In this document: one piece after another, positions 37,552 to 49,000 of the stretch
How the letters are laid out: each line of letters begins with the position of its first letter
How positions within the stretch are numbered: the first letter of the stretch is position 1
NCBI GenBank assembly: GCA_030612765.1
Contig: JAUWNG010000002.1
Coordinates: 1 to 64,000, forward strand
Origin: Planctomycetota bacterium
GTDB taxonomy: Bacteria > Planctomycetota > Planctomycetia > Pirellulales > Thermoguttaceae
DNA: 64,000 bases
Reading direction: 5' to 3'
Position numbers and translations under genes: made by a program
The notes under the pieces: model-generated
Database searches by the model: none
What the model saw: only the letters and a program-made list of their open reading frames with translations
What the model was told of the DNA's origin: nothing

Positions 37552-37934
37552 GGGTGCATTCCGCACTTTGTAATGTGTAATGTTGTTTGCGGTGATTACT
37601 CTTTACCATCCGTTTTTCTCCGTATGCGGTACATGCCGAAAAAAATGACTGAAAGCATTATGTTTCCTTGGGCCGAAGGCCCTCCGGTTCTCCCAGCCCC
37701 GGGCAACGCCCTGTGGAAGGGTGGACGGCGCATCTGATTTTCCGGCCCCACGGGCCCACCGTTCCGCGCGGCGCACCCTTGGCCCGGTGGGCCGCCGCGC
37801 CCGTCTCGCGCGTCCGCTCCCCCGGGCGTTGCCCTGGGCTGGGTGAACGGCCGCCCCTTTGGGGCAACAATACACTAATGTCACGTAATGGAGAATGAAC
37901 CTCGAAACGTCCATGCAAAGTGCGGAATGCACCC
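37552..37934. mobile_element. MITE-like segment with 19-bp perfect terminal inverted repeats
   Basis: GGGTGCATTCCGCACTTTG (37552-37570) and CAAAGTGCGGAATGCACCC (37916-37934); internal long inverted GC-rich segments. Confidence 0.55.
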
Positions 37935-39386
37935 TCACCCCGCCGTCAGACGACACTCGACTTGACGAATGGCGTCGTCTACCGGCCAGCGACGCTCGGC
38001 CAGATCCATCGGTGAACCGGACGCCATCCAGCCGTCCACGCGCTTCTGCGCCGAGACGACCGTGCTGTGGCTGCGGCGGCCGAAGAAGTGGCCGATCTCG
38101 CTCAACGCGGCGCGGGTGTGCTTCCGGGCAAGCCACATCGCCAACATCCGCGGATGGCTCACCCGCTTCCCCCTGCCGCCCGATTGCAGACTGGACGGCT
38201 CGATGCCGAAAACCTCGCAAACGGCCTTTTCGATGTCGGGCAACCGCACGACGCGGGCGCTGCCGCGGATCAGATCGGCCAGCGCCTCTTCGGACATCTT
38301 CAACGAGATCGGCCGGCCCAACGCCTCGCCGGTCGCCTGCAACCGGCAAAGTGCGCCGGAAAGCTCTCGGGCGTGGTTCGTAAGCCGCGAGGCGACGTAC
38401 TGCTGGACCTCCGGCGGAACGTCGATCTTCATCCGCCGGGCCATCTGGGCAACAATCCCCAATCGCGTGGCGTAGTCGGGCGGCTCGATCCGGCAGACCA
38501 GCCCGCTCGATAGGCGAGTGGTCAGCTCCGGCCCCAGTTCGGCCAGTTCGGCGGGCGAACGGTCGGCCGCGAAGACCAACTGCCGCCCATCGCGGAGGAG
38601 ACCGTCGATCGTGTGCAGCAGTTCGATCTGCGTGGCACGTTTGCCGACGAAGAATTGCAGGTCGTCGAGTATCAGCACGCCAACGCCGCGGTACTTGCGG
38701 CGGAAGCTGGGCAGACCGCTGCCGCGCAACGCCTCGAGGAAGTAACTGGTGAACTGCTCGGCCGAAAGGTAGAGCGTGGACGTGCGGTTGTGCAACTTTC
38801 GGGCCGCCGACCAAATGCCCTCCAACAGATGGGTCTTGCCCACGCTGGTCGATCCGTGGAACATCAACGGGGTCAACTGGCCGGGTCGATTGACGATCAT
38901 CCGCGCCGAGGTGATTGCCAGCCGATTGGTTTCGCCCGTGACGAAGGTATCCAAGCTGGCGAATCGGCGTCGCGTCGTTGCGGGGGCCGCCGCGTGCAAC
39001 GGTGGGTTGGCGTGCCGTTGCTTGGAACAAGCAGTGCTTCTTTTGACGCCGTTTCCACACGGCTTCCGCGAAGCCGTGGCACACTCGCTGTCAGTCTGGT
39101 CAGGTTGCGTGGAATCCTCATCGCCGTCGCTGCCGGCGTCGTCGATATGAAACTCCAGCGACGGGGACTTGCCGAACACTTCGCGACACGCGTCCTCGAT
39201 ATGACGGCGGAAGTTCGTACGGATCCACTCCAAAAAAAACCGGCTGGGCGCGCCGATCCTCAACGCGCATCCGTCGAAGTCCAGCCGCGTCGCCGCGCCG
39301 AACCACAAATCGAATCGATCTTGCCCGACCTTATCGGCCAGCGAAGCTCGCAAAGCCGACACGATCTCCTTATCGTCCTTGGTCAC
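37935..39386 (-). CDS. dnaA: Chromosomal replication initiator protein DnaA
   Basis: ATPase region FHGSTSVGKTHLLEGIW, VGVLILDDLQFF; C-terminal DnaA domain SHPRMLAMWLARKHTRAALSEIGHFFGRRSHSTVVSAQKRV. GTG at 39386 (VTKDDKEIVSALRASLADKVG) is a likely start. Confidence 0.93.
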   Translation of the reverse strand: MTKDDKEIVSALRASLADKVGQDRFDLWFGAATRLDFDGCALRIGAPSRFFLEWIRTNFRRHIEDACREVFGKSPSLEFHIDDAGSDGDEDSTQPDQTDSECATASRKPCGNGVKRSTACSKQRHANPPLHAAAPATTRRRFASLDTFVTGETNRLAITSARMIVNRPGQLTPLMFHGSTSVGKTHLLEGIWSAARKLHNRTSTLYLSAEQFTSYFLEALRGSGLPSFRRKYRGVGVLILDDLQFFVGKRATQIELLHTIDGLLRDGRQLVFAADRSPAELAELGPELTTRLSSGLVCRIEPPDYATRLGIVAQMARRMKIDVPPEVQQYVASRLTNHARELSGALCRLQATGEALGRPISLKMSEEALADLIRGSARVVRLPDIEKAVCEVFGIEPSSLQSGGRGKRVSHPRMLAMWLARKHTRAALSEIGHFFGRRSHSTVVSAQKRVDGWMASGSPMDLAERRWPVDDAIRQVECRLTAG

Positions 39387-39844
39387 TACAGGTGCATCCT
39401 TGGCACGAACGGCCTCAGTTGTTTTCAGAGAAGACCTGATTCTACAGATGCTAGCACCGCTGTCAAACGGGCTGGAAAGACCCGGCGATGGATTTTTTTC
39501 TCTTGCCGGTCCGACACGGTAAAATCCTCGGATTATGCCGTGTAAGAACCGATCGCAACGGGGGAAATATTTTTCGCTCGACCTCGGGCAACCGTGGAAA
39601 ACCTGTCGAGACGACGCCCGACGATAGGCGATAAACCCCTTGTCCGAACGGCACTTCCGCAAGACGGCCCAGGCAAGCTCACGAAAGGCAGGTTCCACGG
39701 GCCGTGCCGGACAATCTAAGGTCACATCATCGAAACAGCCGGGGGCTAACAGCCCCCGGCTATTTTCTTATCCAAAACTCAGGTTGACACATTAATATCG
39801 CCGCCTATGGGGGTGTGTCCATCAATATAGTCCCGCGTCGCAAG

Positions 39845-39924
39845 GGGGACAGTCCCATTTTCGCGGCGGTCAAGCGATTCTCCAAGGCAACGTTCCTCGC
39901 GCCGCGAAAATTGGGACAGTCCCC
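39845..39924. repeat. 80-bp palindromic element, GGGGACTGTCCC family, copy 2 (reverse orientation)
   Basis: Reverse complement closely matches 18304-18383, loop included. Confidence 0.88.
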
Positions 39925-40050
39925 TCCGTCGGAAGAATTTGCCTCGTCTGCACAATTTGGGCAAACTCTTGACAGGTGTCATAATCCCCTGCTATAATTA
40001 CCCCTGCCCTGATTGGTTTTGTCCCTTCCATCGGCGTTGCCATCCCTGCC

Positions 40051-40446
40051 ATGTTTCGTGCCCTTCGTAAACCGATCGCTTGGTTCTTGATCGCCTCGAT
40101 GGCGATGATAGCTGGTCTGGGCGAGGGGCTGCACTACATCCCCGGCTGCGGTCACGGCACCCCGGCCGGCAACCGGTTTTTTCTGTTGGGCATCAACTCG
40201 CCGGCTGCCAGCCATCCGACCGATGACGGGCAGCATTTGGAACGGCCCCAATCGGCGGGCATTCCGATCTACGACGAGAACCAGTGTGCGATCTGTTCCG
40301 CCGTCGGACAAAGATCCATAAAAGCCGACTTCTTCCAGTTCATATCGGTCGTGCCTCTGGTGCATGACCTGCCGGCGGTAGTGCTTCACGACGCGCCCAC
40401 CGCGACAGTATTTTTCTTCCAGGCCCGGGCGCCGCCGCTCGCCTAA
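40051..40446 (+). CDS. Small hypothetical membrane/secreted protein with CAIC motif
   Basis: N-terminal hydrophobic segment IAWFLIASMAMIAGLGEGLHYIPGCGHG; DENQCAICSAVGQ. Confidence 0.5.
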   Translation: MFRALRKPIAWFLIASMAMIAGLGEGLHYIPGCGHGTPAGNRFFLLGINSPAASHPTDDGQHLERPQSAGIPIYDENQCAICSAVGQRSIKADFFQFISVVPLVHDLPAVVLHDAPTATVFFFQARAPPLA

Positions 40447-40713
40447 TTTAATTTATTGCCCGTCGGCGTGGCGGTCTGCGCGCACCGCGCATCTTACCCG
40501 GCCGTGCTGCAGCCATGCCTTTCCGACGTGGGTATCCGACGGTTTGCCGCGCGTTTTGCCGCAAACCGATCATACAGCCGTTTCCAACCTTGAGTTGGTT
40601 CAACGGTGGACATTTTTATTGCAGCAAAACATGAAAACATGTCGGACTGCACTTGATTGTTTTCATCCGGAAAATCATTTGAGATTATCAACCTTTATTA
40701 GAGGAACTAGATA

Positions 40714-41367
40714 ATGAAATCCTTGCTGACTTTACTAAGCATCGCCGTGGCTTTGACCATCTTGCCTTTGGTCGCCGAAGCCGAAGTTGTCAACGGCGTG
40801 AATTGGGCGGACGACGTGACCGCCTATGCTTCATACATCCAAAACTACGACGGCGCCTTAATGGACGTCGAAACCGAGTTTTGGGTCATCGGGGCACCAG
40901 ATGCCGACGTGAATGGCAACGGGTATGCCTGGGACTGGGGCACAGGCGACCTGGACTATGTGGCCGGCTGGCGAGGAGGCGCTGCGGACGAGTACATCAT
41001 CGTGTATTTCGACACCGGTTTGGTGGACGTCTTGGGCGATGATCTGACCATTTGCCTCTACAGCGGGCCGAAAGCCGATTGCACGGTGCTGGCCAGCACC
41101 AACGGCGCCAACTATACCTGGATCGGCTCGATCGGCGGCGGAACACCCGGATATCTCAGCAACGAGACGTTCGATTTCGACGGCCAATTTACCGGGGACG
41201 TGCATTATGTAAAAGTCCTCCGCGCTGAGAAAGGAAAGGACACTGGTATGTTCTTCGATGCCTTCGGCGGCACGGCCGTTCCCGAGCCGGGGACCATGAC
41301 GCTATTGTTTGCGGCCTTGGGGTTCGTCGCCGCGTGGCGGCGGAACAGGTCTCGAAAACCGCGATGA
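40714..41367 (+). CDS. PEP-CTERM sorting domain-containing secreted protein
   Basis: Signal peptide [24 protein letters not shown]-terminus [29 protein letters not shown]. Confidence 0.93.
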   Translation: MKSLLTLLSIAVALTILPLVAEAEVVNGVNWADDVTAYASYIQNYDGALMDVETEFWVIGAPDADVNGNGYAWDWGTGDLDYVAGWRGGAADEYIIVYFDTGLVDVLGDDLTICLYSGPKADCTVLASTNGANYTWIGSIGGGTPGYLSNETFDFDGQFTGDVHYVKVLRAEKGKDTGMFFDAFGGTAVPEPGTMTLLFAALGFVAAWRRNRSRKPR

Positions 41368-41473
41368 GTGTTTGTTTTTCAGCCTTATATATCCAGGCCC
41401 GCCCGGCACGAAACGTGCCGGACGGACCCGAGACATTTTTCCGATTGATTCCGCCATGGAAAGGGACGTGGCA

Positions 41474-42598
41474 ATGATGCATGCAACGACGATCAGTTAT
41501 GCCTCGGTCGGAACCTACAGGCCGGACATCCCGCCCGACACCGCGTGGACGCGGCGGCTAAACGGTTTTACCTTTCGCCGGCGGCTAAACGGTTTTACAC
41601 TTGTGGAACTATTGGTCGTGATAACGATCATCGGCATTCTGATCGCATTGCTGCTGCCGGCCGTGCAAGCGGCGCGGGAGGCCGCCCGGCGCGTCCAGTG
41701 CAGCAACAATCTCAAACAGCTCGGGCTGGCGCTGCACAATCGCGTCAGCGCCCGGGGCGATTTTCCCGGCCTTGGGGCCAAGCCGCCGGTGAGTTTCTCG
41801 ATCCTCGCGCGAATCCTGCCTTACGTGGAACAGGAGTCGTTGAACGATCTGATCGACTTCGACAAGCCCCTTTTGTTGGGCGGCGGCGGCAGCGCAGTCG
41901 TCAATCCGAAGCAGGCAAACGCGGCGCGGACGGTGGTCTCCATTTTCCTATGCCCCAGCGACTGCGGCAACACCCATTTCTCCAGCGTCATGAACTTTTC
42001 CGAAGACGATTATCTTTCGGCCGGCGCCAACTATGTGTCCTGCGGCGGCTCGGGAACGGGAACCAACTATGACCTCCGCTATCCCAGCGACGGGATGTTT
42101 TGGAGCAATTCGGCCGTTCAGTTCAGGGATTTGACAGACGGCACAAGTTGCACAATAATGATGTCCGAATCGCTGCGTGGCTCCGATTACGATTCTTTCG
42201 GCCCGGAACCTCAGGAAGCGGACCGCCAAATGGCCAACATGTGTAGCCAGTTCACGCTGAATTCCGATGGCCCGGGGTTGCAGGGAGTTTCCAACCCGGA
42301 CCTCGAAAGCATTGTATCCGGCGCGACCTACTGGCGAGGCATCCGGGGCGGGGCTTGGATATGGGGACGCGAGCCAATCACCACTTTTTCGGCCTACATG
42401 CCACCCAACACGCCGGTCCCCGACATGCATGCCAAAGGAACCGGATTCTTCGCCGCTCGGAGCTATCACCCAGGCGGCGTGAACGTGCTGTTCGCCGATG
42501 GCAGCGTTCGCTTTGTCAACGACACAATTCCACCGATCCTTTGGCGGGCGCTAAGCACCCGCGGCGGAGGCGAGATTACCAGTGGCGAGGCGATGTAG
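41474..42598 (+). CDS. DUF1559 domain-containing prepilin-like protein
   Basis: [52 protein letters not shown]-terminal [15 protein letters not shown]. Confidence 0.95.
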   Translation: MMHATTISYASVGTYRPDIPPDTAWTRRLNGFTFRRRLNGFTLVELLVVITIIGILIALLLPAVQAAREAARRVQCSNNLKQLGLALHNRVSARGDFPGLGAKPPVSFSILARILPYVEQESLNDLIDFDKPLLLGGGGSAVVNPKQANAARTVVSIFLCPSDCGNTHFSSVMNFSEDDYLSAGANYVSCGGSGTGTNYDLRYPSDGMFWSNSAVQFRDLTDGTSCTIMMSESLRGSDYDSFGPEPQEADRQMANMCSQFTLNSDGPGLQGVSNPDLESIVSGATYWRGIRGGAWIWGREPITTFSAYMPPNTPVPDMHAKGTGFFAARSYHPGGVNVLFADGSVRFVNDTIPPILWRALSTRGGGEITSGEAM

Positions 42599-42682
42599 CC
42601 CAGCCGCGCCCCCGGCTGGGAACAATTTTACGACCGAACACGGCCGAGGGCGGTCGTGCCACATGGAACAGAGGCGATATAG

Positions 42683-42779
<97 letters not shown>

Positions 42780-42811
42780 ATAAGCAATCGAGCACAAAAC
42801 AAGGAACCAAC

Positions 42812-43486
42812 ATGAAATTTCACAAAAAAGGCTTTACGTCGCTGCTGCTGTTTTTCGGCTTCTTGGCCCTTATTGTTTCGGGCGCCGTACTGTTCTCAAG
42901 TCCGAAAGGAAGGGTTGCGCATTGGACGAATTGGACCATGCTCGGACTGGACAAGGACTGCTGGGGATCGATACACGTCAATATCTCCGTGTTGATTCTC
43001 GTCGCCTCGGGGTTTCATTTGTATTTCAATTGGAAGCGATTCTGGGGATACGTCAAGAAGAACTCTCGTTGGGCGTTGAATCTTAAAATGGAACTTGCCG
43101 CCACCGCGTCGATTGCCGCTCTGATCGTTCTCGGGGCCGCATTGGTCGTCCCTCCTTTCAGTTCGATCATGGAACTCAATTCAGATATCCAGGCGTATTG
43201 GGAACGGACGTCGCCGCGGGCGCCAGCGCCCCACGCCGAAGATTTTCGTCTTACTCGCCTCGCCAAGACTATCGGACTGCCGGTCGAAAAAATCGTCGCG
43301 GTGCTTCGGCAAGAAGGATTCGATGTCAAGAATCGTTCAATGACCGTGCGCCAAATCGCCGAAAGTCGGGGGGTAGCGCCTAGCGACGTATACGAGGCGA
43401 TCACGAAGCACTTCAAAAAGCTGAAAAAATGCGGCGGCAAACGAGGCGAATGTCAAAGAAACCAAGATGAAAACGAGGCAAAATAG
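42812..43486 (+). CDS. DUF4405 domain-containing membrane protein
   Basis: LLFFGFLALIVSGAVLF.., IHVNISVLILVASGFHLYFNWKRFWGY. Confidence 0.82.
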   Translation: MKFHKKGFTSLLLFFGFLALIVSGAVLFSSPKGRVAHWTNWTMLGLDKDCWGSIHVNISVLILVASGFHLYFNWKRFWGYVKKNSRWALNLKMELAATASIAALIVLGAALVVPPFSSIMELNSDIQAYWERTSPRAPAPHAEDFRLTRLAKTIGLPVEKIVAVLRQEGFDVKNRSMTVRQIAESRGVAPSDVYEAITKHFKKLKKCGGKRGECQRNQDENEAK

Positions 43487-43521
43487 ATTGCCGATTAGAA
43501 TTAGTTTCCGTTGCGGAAAGT

Positions 43522-43604
43522 AGGGTGGGTCAAGCGAAGCGCAGCCCCACCACGGTTTATCCTGCTGTTGGTGGGACTGCGCTTCGCTTGTCCCACCCTA
43601 CGCG
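43522..43604. repeat. Inverted repeat GTAGGGTGGGTCAAGCGAAGCGCAG.../...CTGCGCTTCGCTTGTCCCACCCTACG
   Basis: Two long near-palindromic arms downstream of the DUF4405 gene. Confidence 0.8.
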
Positions 43605-43661
43605 GGCTTTTCCGCAACGGCAACGAATTAGCAGCCGAAACGATAGTGTTTCAACGAGTTG

Positions 43662-43928
43662 CTATCGCTGTTTCCGCTTCAACTCGGCGTCGTGCTCTTT
43701 CAAGAACGCCTGCATTTCGTCGGCGAACGCCAGCAACCGCTCCCACTGCTCGACGTAGAGCGTGACCGGCATCCGTTGGAGTCCATAGAGACTCATTCCG
43801 CCTTTTAGGCTGACCTTGCAGTAGAGCGTGCTGCGTTTGGACGTTTCCAGTTCGGCAAGCAGCTTGGCGGCCTCATCGACCGACAGCTTTTTTGCCGCCA
43901 CCTTCGCCAGAATTTCTTCCTTCGTCAT
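43662..43928 (-). CDS. Small hypothetical protein with N-terminal MTKEEILAKVAAKKLSVDEAAKLL
   Basis: ORF with internal ATG 43928; composition coherent. Confidence 0.55.
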   Translation of the reverse strand: MTKEEILAKVAAKKLSVDEAAKLLAELETSKRSTLYCKVSLKGGMSLYGLQRMPVTLYVEQWERLLAFADEMQAFLKEHDAELKRKQR

Positions 43929-44200
43929 GCTTGTTCTCCAGGGATTGTGCCGCGCGGCCTTCCGTGTGCCCAAGATAAGTCGGCCCGTCGGCTGCCCCAT
44001 CCTAGCGAAATCGTCGCGAATTCAACAGCACCCCTACGATCAACATTCGCTCGGCAAAACGAGGGCGAGAATTTTTCGCCCGCACACCCCCCCTCTGGTA
44101 AAAAATGGTGTATTCGACGGGATATTCAGCGGCGAGGGGAGGTGATTGGGTGGGCTGCGTAGAATACCGCACACTTTGCTAGTATAGTCATATATAAGCA

Positions 44201-45121
44201 ATGGACTCAGGTTATCGACTACTCGCCGCGAAATATATCCGCCGGCAGGCAAGACAACTCGCCGGACAATTGGACGGTGTCCGCGCGGCCGACGACATCG
44301 AGTTCGTCCATCGCGCTCGAGTCGCCACGCGACGGCTCCGCGCGGCGTTGGAAATGTTTGCCGACTGCTTTGCTCCCAAGTGGGTTAAGCGATGGCGGAA
44401 GGCAATCCGTCGGACGACCACCTCGCTGGGCGACGCCCGCGATCGGGACGTGCAAATCGAGTACCTTTGCGGCGTTCTCGCCGCGCTCGACTCGAAGGAG
44501 TGCGTGCCGGGCATCGCCGCCGTGATGGTCCGGTGGGAGCACGATCGACGGCGGTTGCAGCCCAAGGTCGTCAAGGCGATGGACCGCTTGCAGGCCAAGG
44601 GTATCTTGCGGGAGATGCGGCGAGAGACAAAGGCAATCCTGCGGCAATCGAAAACGGCGGCACAAGGTCCGCAAACTCCCGAGACCATAGCGCGGGCCGG
44701 ACGGCACATCCTCCGACGCATGGACCGGCTGCTTGAGCTTCAAGACAGCCTGGCCGATCCATACGACCGCGAGCGTCATCACGCCATGCGGATAGCCCTG
44801 AAACGGCTCCGTTACACCATGGAAATCTCCCAGCCCTTGTACTCCGGGCGGCTCGACGAGGCCATCAAGGCGATCAAGAGAGTGCAAACCCTGTTGGGCG
44901 ACGTCCACGATTGCGACGTTTGGCTGGAACACCTCGATGAGTTCGTTTCCGCGGAGCGCGGCCGGTTCCAGCGTTTGCGGCCGGGCATCGAGTATTTGCA
45001 AGAGGATCGGCGGAGCCGCCGTCGGCAGGCGTTTCGGGAGTTGGTGGAGTATTGGGCCGAGTTGGACGGACGGCGGTTTTGGGAAGAGTTGGCGTCCATA
45101 ACCGGCGGGAAACCTTTCTGA
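44201..45121 (+). CDS. CHAD domain-containing protein
   Basis: VHRARVATRRLRAALEMFADCF...RKAIRRTTTSLGDARDRDVQIEYL; HHAMRIALKRLRYTMEI. Confidence 0.93.
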   Translation: MDSGYRLLAAKYIRRQARQLAGQLDGVRAADDIEFVHRARVATRRLRAALEMFADCFAPKWVKRWRKAIRRTTTSLGDARDRDVQIEYLCGVLAALDSKECVPGIAAVMVRWEHDRRRLQPKVVKAMDRLQAKGILREMRRETKAILRQSKTAAQGPQTPETIARAGRHILRRMDRLLELQDSLADPYDRERHHAMRIALKRLRYTMEISQPLYSGRLDEAIKAIKRVQTLLGDVHDCDVWLEHLDEFVSAERGRFQRLRPGIEYLQEDRRSRRRQAFRELVEYWAELDGRRFWEELASITGGKPF

Positions 45122-45145
45122 ATCCAATTGCCGCATTAGACCTAA

Positions 45146-45273
45146 CAGCCCGTGGAAAAAGGGTGCCACGGCTGGCTGGGCCAGCAGTGCATGGGGAAAA
45201 CTCCCGGGAAAACACTGCTGGACAAGCCAGCAGTGGCACCCAAACTCCCAAATCCGACTTTTTCAACGGGCTG
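45146..45273. mobile_element. 128-bp MITE-like element, family A copy 3 (CTAA duplication)
   Basis: CTAA at 45142-45145 and 45274-45277; same ends. Confidence 0.88.
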
Positions 45274-45366
45274 CTAATGATTGGACCAGCCGGTCACGCA
45301 ATCGTGGGTTATGGTGGAGAGAATGTTTTTTCCCCGCCATAGAGCCATAACCATGAGGACTGGTCC

Positions 45367-45740
45367 ATGTGTAAGAGTTTACGTTTCATCGGCTTGGATG
45401 TCCACAAGGATTGTGTGCGGCCAGATTTTCTGGCAGGTTCGGTCATTCTGAGCGCAGCGAAGAATCTCGCCGACGCTGCCGGAAAAGCGAGATTCTTCGC
45501 TGCGCTCAGCAGTGACAAAAATGGCATAGCCGCCAGAAAATCTTGCCACACACCAAGGATTCGATCTTGATTGCCGTTGCCGAGGCCGGACGCGAGTCGG
45601 CGTATGTGCATGGTGAGATTGCCAACGACTGGGGTATTTTCGGAAAAACGCCGAGACGCTTGGCGAAAGGCCGCTTACTCCAATGCTGCCATGAAGCCGG
45701 GCCTTGCGGATATGCCCTCTGCCGAAAGATGAAAAAGGAC
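45367..45740 (+). pseudogene. IS110-family transposase N-terminal fragment, interrupted by a 141-bp palindromic element
   Basis: RFIGLDVHKD (45367-45411) continuing as SILIAVAEAGRESAYVHGEIANDWG..HEAGPCGYALCRKMKK after the insertion. Confidence 0.8.
45413..45553. mobile_element. 141-bp MITE-like element flanked by 8-bp CAAGGATT duplication
   Basis: CAAGGATT at 45405-45412 and 45554-45561; ends GTGTGCGGCCAGATTTTCTGGCAGG / GTGTGTGGCAAGATTTTCTGGCGGC (inverted, 21/25). Confidence 0.8.
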
Positions 45741-46040
45741 GGACAACGGAACGTGCAACGGCGAGGCCGGAAGGAGGAATCCTCGCCCCCGGCTATTTGT
45801 ATGGCGTCGGCAGTGCAACAGCGGCTGTACCCCCTCCGTGGCGCTGTATTGCTGCGAACATGCGGCATTTTCCGCATTTCCGCCTCCTCGACCGCGATTG
45901 GTAAAGTGGAAATTGCTGGAAAAATTTGTCGCTTCCGTGGATAATAAGGGTTCAGCCATCCGCGGAGTTCGCGTGGGACAGGTTGGCAACCTGTCCTACA
46001 AAGGGCGAAGGACAAATCAGTACAGCAGGTTGTTGCGACA

Positions 46041-49000
46041 ATGATCCACAAACGATCGAGAAAACGGACCCGTGAAATCGGCGGAACCCGAAACCCGGCC
46101 CGGCGTAGACTTCCTTTCCACCGAGGGCTGTTCATCGAACCGCTCGAGTCCCGGCAGTTGCTCTCGGTAACGCTTTCCTCGATCGGCGGCCAATCGGTGT
46201 TCGCCGGCGCGCCGTTGAACGTCGCCCTGGACGGCGAATCGGAAAACCCGCTGAGCTACACCGTCGAGGTGAGCAACGCCAACCTGACAGCGACCGTTTT
46301 CGAGGACAACCCGAGCATTCGGATCGCCATCGACGACGACGCCAACGACATCCACGGAAACGTCACGATCCAACTGTTCGAGGATCTCGTGCCGGATACG
46401 GTCGACCGGATCATGGCCCTGATCGACAGCGGCTACTACGACGGTTTGACTTTCCATCGGATCATCGACGACTTTATGATCCAGGGCGGCGATCCAGACG
46501 GCGACGGGACCGGCGGCCCGGGCTTCCAGTTCGACGACGAGTTCACTTCCGAGCTGCAATTCACCAGTGCCGGCCTGCTGGCAATGGCCAACAGCGGCGA
46601 CGACACGAACGGCTCACAGTTCTTTATCACCCTCGCCGAAACCCGCTGGCTAGATTTCCAGCACACGATCTTCGGAATGGTCACCGAGGGAATGGACATC
46701 GTCGAGCAGCTTAGCGAGGTTTCCGTCGATGTGAGCCACGCCCCGCTGAGCGACGTTATTATGACCTCGGTCACGGTCGTCGACGACGTTGAGGACGCGG
46801 TCTTGCGGCTTTCCGCCTCCGACGGCGCCACCGGAACGGCCGACGTTACGGTTACCGTCACCGACACGGTTACGAGCGAAACGACCACCGAAACGTTCCA
46901 GGTTACGGTCGCCGCGGACACGACGAACAACTTGCCGTATCTGGAACAGATCGCTCCGATCATCACCGGCGTGAACACCCCGGTCACCGTCGACATACCC
47001 GCCACGGACGTGGAGGGTGACGAGATTACCTACTCGGCGTCGGTTTCTCCCGTCAATGCCAATCTTACCGTCTCGATCGACGAAAACACCGGCGAATTGA
47101 CCGTCACTCCGTCGAACGGCGTTTACGGCGTATTCAGCATTCTCGTGGGCGTGAGACAATCGACCAGCAACAACTGGGATACGCAGTACGTGCCCGTCTA
47201 CGTCAATCCCGCCCCGCCGACCGGCGTTGCCTTGGTCTCCACGTCCGACACGGGCGGGAGCGATTCGGACGCCGTCACGAATCTGAACAACTCGGCGGGC
47301 CAAACCCTGGAGTTCGAGATAGAAGGCGTTGCCATAGGCACGCTGGTCGAGTTGTTCGCCGACGGCGAACTGATCGGCCAAACCACCGCCGTGGGAACCA
47401 CCTTGACCATCGTCACCGACGGCACGACAACCCTGACCGACGGTACGCACGAGTTCACGGTCAAACAGACCCTATTGGACGAGGCGGTCGACGTCGGCAA
47501 CCTGGAAACGACCATCGATCTGGAAAGCGACTTCTCCACGCCCCTGACCGTTACGATCGATACCGTTGGGCCGGTTATCACTTCCAATCCGGTGACGACC
47601 GCCTACGAGGAAGAAACGTACATCCATCAAGTGTCGGCCGAGGACGACACCGGCGACGTTGCATTCAGTCTGGATCAGGCGCCGACCGGAATGACTATTG
47701 ATCCGGACACCGGACGGATCACCTGGACCTCCATCACCGGCGCGGGAACGACCGAACAGGTGGTCGTTAAGGTCGCCGACACGGCGGGCAACGTCGCCGA
47801 GCAGACCTTCGATCTCACGATTGCAGGCCCCAACACAACGCCGGTACTAACCCCCGCCGCTCCGGAAATCGGCGCTACCGATCAAAACACGACCACGACA
47901 TTCAGCTTGACCGCCACGTTCATCAACAACGGCGAAGGCACAACGATCATCACCGACGCCGACCAATCGGACGCCGTGGGCGGAATCGCCGTGGTCGGCC
48001 TTGCCGGCAACGGCGTCTGGTCATATTCGCTCGACGGCACGACGTTCACGGACATCGGCGACGTATCGGAGACTTCGGCGTTGTTGCTGCCCGCCGACGC
48101 CTCGTTGCGTTACACTCCGGACGGCGAAAACGGCGAAACGGCGACCATCAGCTACGCGGCCTGGGACGGGACCACGGGGCACGACGGCATTTCCGCGGTG
48201 GACACGACCTCCGGCGGCGATCATTCGGCCTTCAGCCTCGAGTCGGACACCGCCTCGTTGACCGTCACGACGGCCACCGGAAGCATCTCCGGCTTCGTCT
48301 ACGTCGACACCGACAACGACGGCCTGCGCGTCACGCCCGGCGGACAATCACACCTGGCAATGCAAGGCGTCGTCGTGCGGCTCCTGGCGGCGGATGGGGA
48401 AGGAAATTGGACGCAACTCTCAAGCGTATCGTCCGGGGCCGACGGCTCCTACCGCTTCGACAACCTGACCCCCGGAACCTACCGGATGCAAGAGGTTCAG
48501 CCGGCTGGATACCTCGACGGCAAGGATACCCTGGGAACAATCGGCGGCACGGTCCGCGGCGCGCTCGCGCAAGACCAATTCGAGATTCAACTGGGAGCGA
48601 ACGAAAACGCCGTCGAATACAACTTCGGTGAGCGAGGGCTGTTGCCCGGCTCTATCTCCTTGCGGTTTTGCCTGGCGTCCGCTCCCGCGATGCCCCAGAA
48701 CGTCACGCCCGTCGATACGGATCAGACTCCTCCGGCCGGATATTCGATTTCGGCCGACGATGGTCTGATCTCCGCCGCCGAGGCCGCGACTACCGGATTC
48801 ACATTCAGCGGCGCCGAAGTGGGCACGACCTACAACTACACGGTTGCCAGCAGCGGCGGAGCCGGCACGGCGAGCGGAACCGGCACGATTGTCTCCGCGA
48901 CGCAACAGGTTGCGAGCATCGACGTTTCCGCTCTTCCCGACGGCGAACTGACCTTCAGCGTGACTTTGACCGACGCGATGGGCAACACGGGCTTTGCCGC

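Noticed and set aside
37603-39084. 493-aa minus-strand ORF overlapping dnaA
   Set aside because: Out-of-frame with DnaA, whose motifs are clear; reads through the palindromic segment and is not credible.
39765-39780. TTATCCAAA near the dnaA 5' side considered as a DnaA box / oriC signal
   Set aside because: Single site, one mismatch to TTATCCACA, no cluster or AT-rich region visible; not enough to call an origin.
45543-45944. ORF 45543..45944 as an independent gene
   Set aside because: Its start (MPHTKD) comes from the inserted element and its body is the downstream part of the interrupted IS110 transposase.
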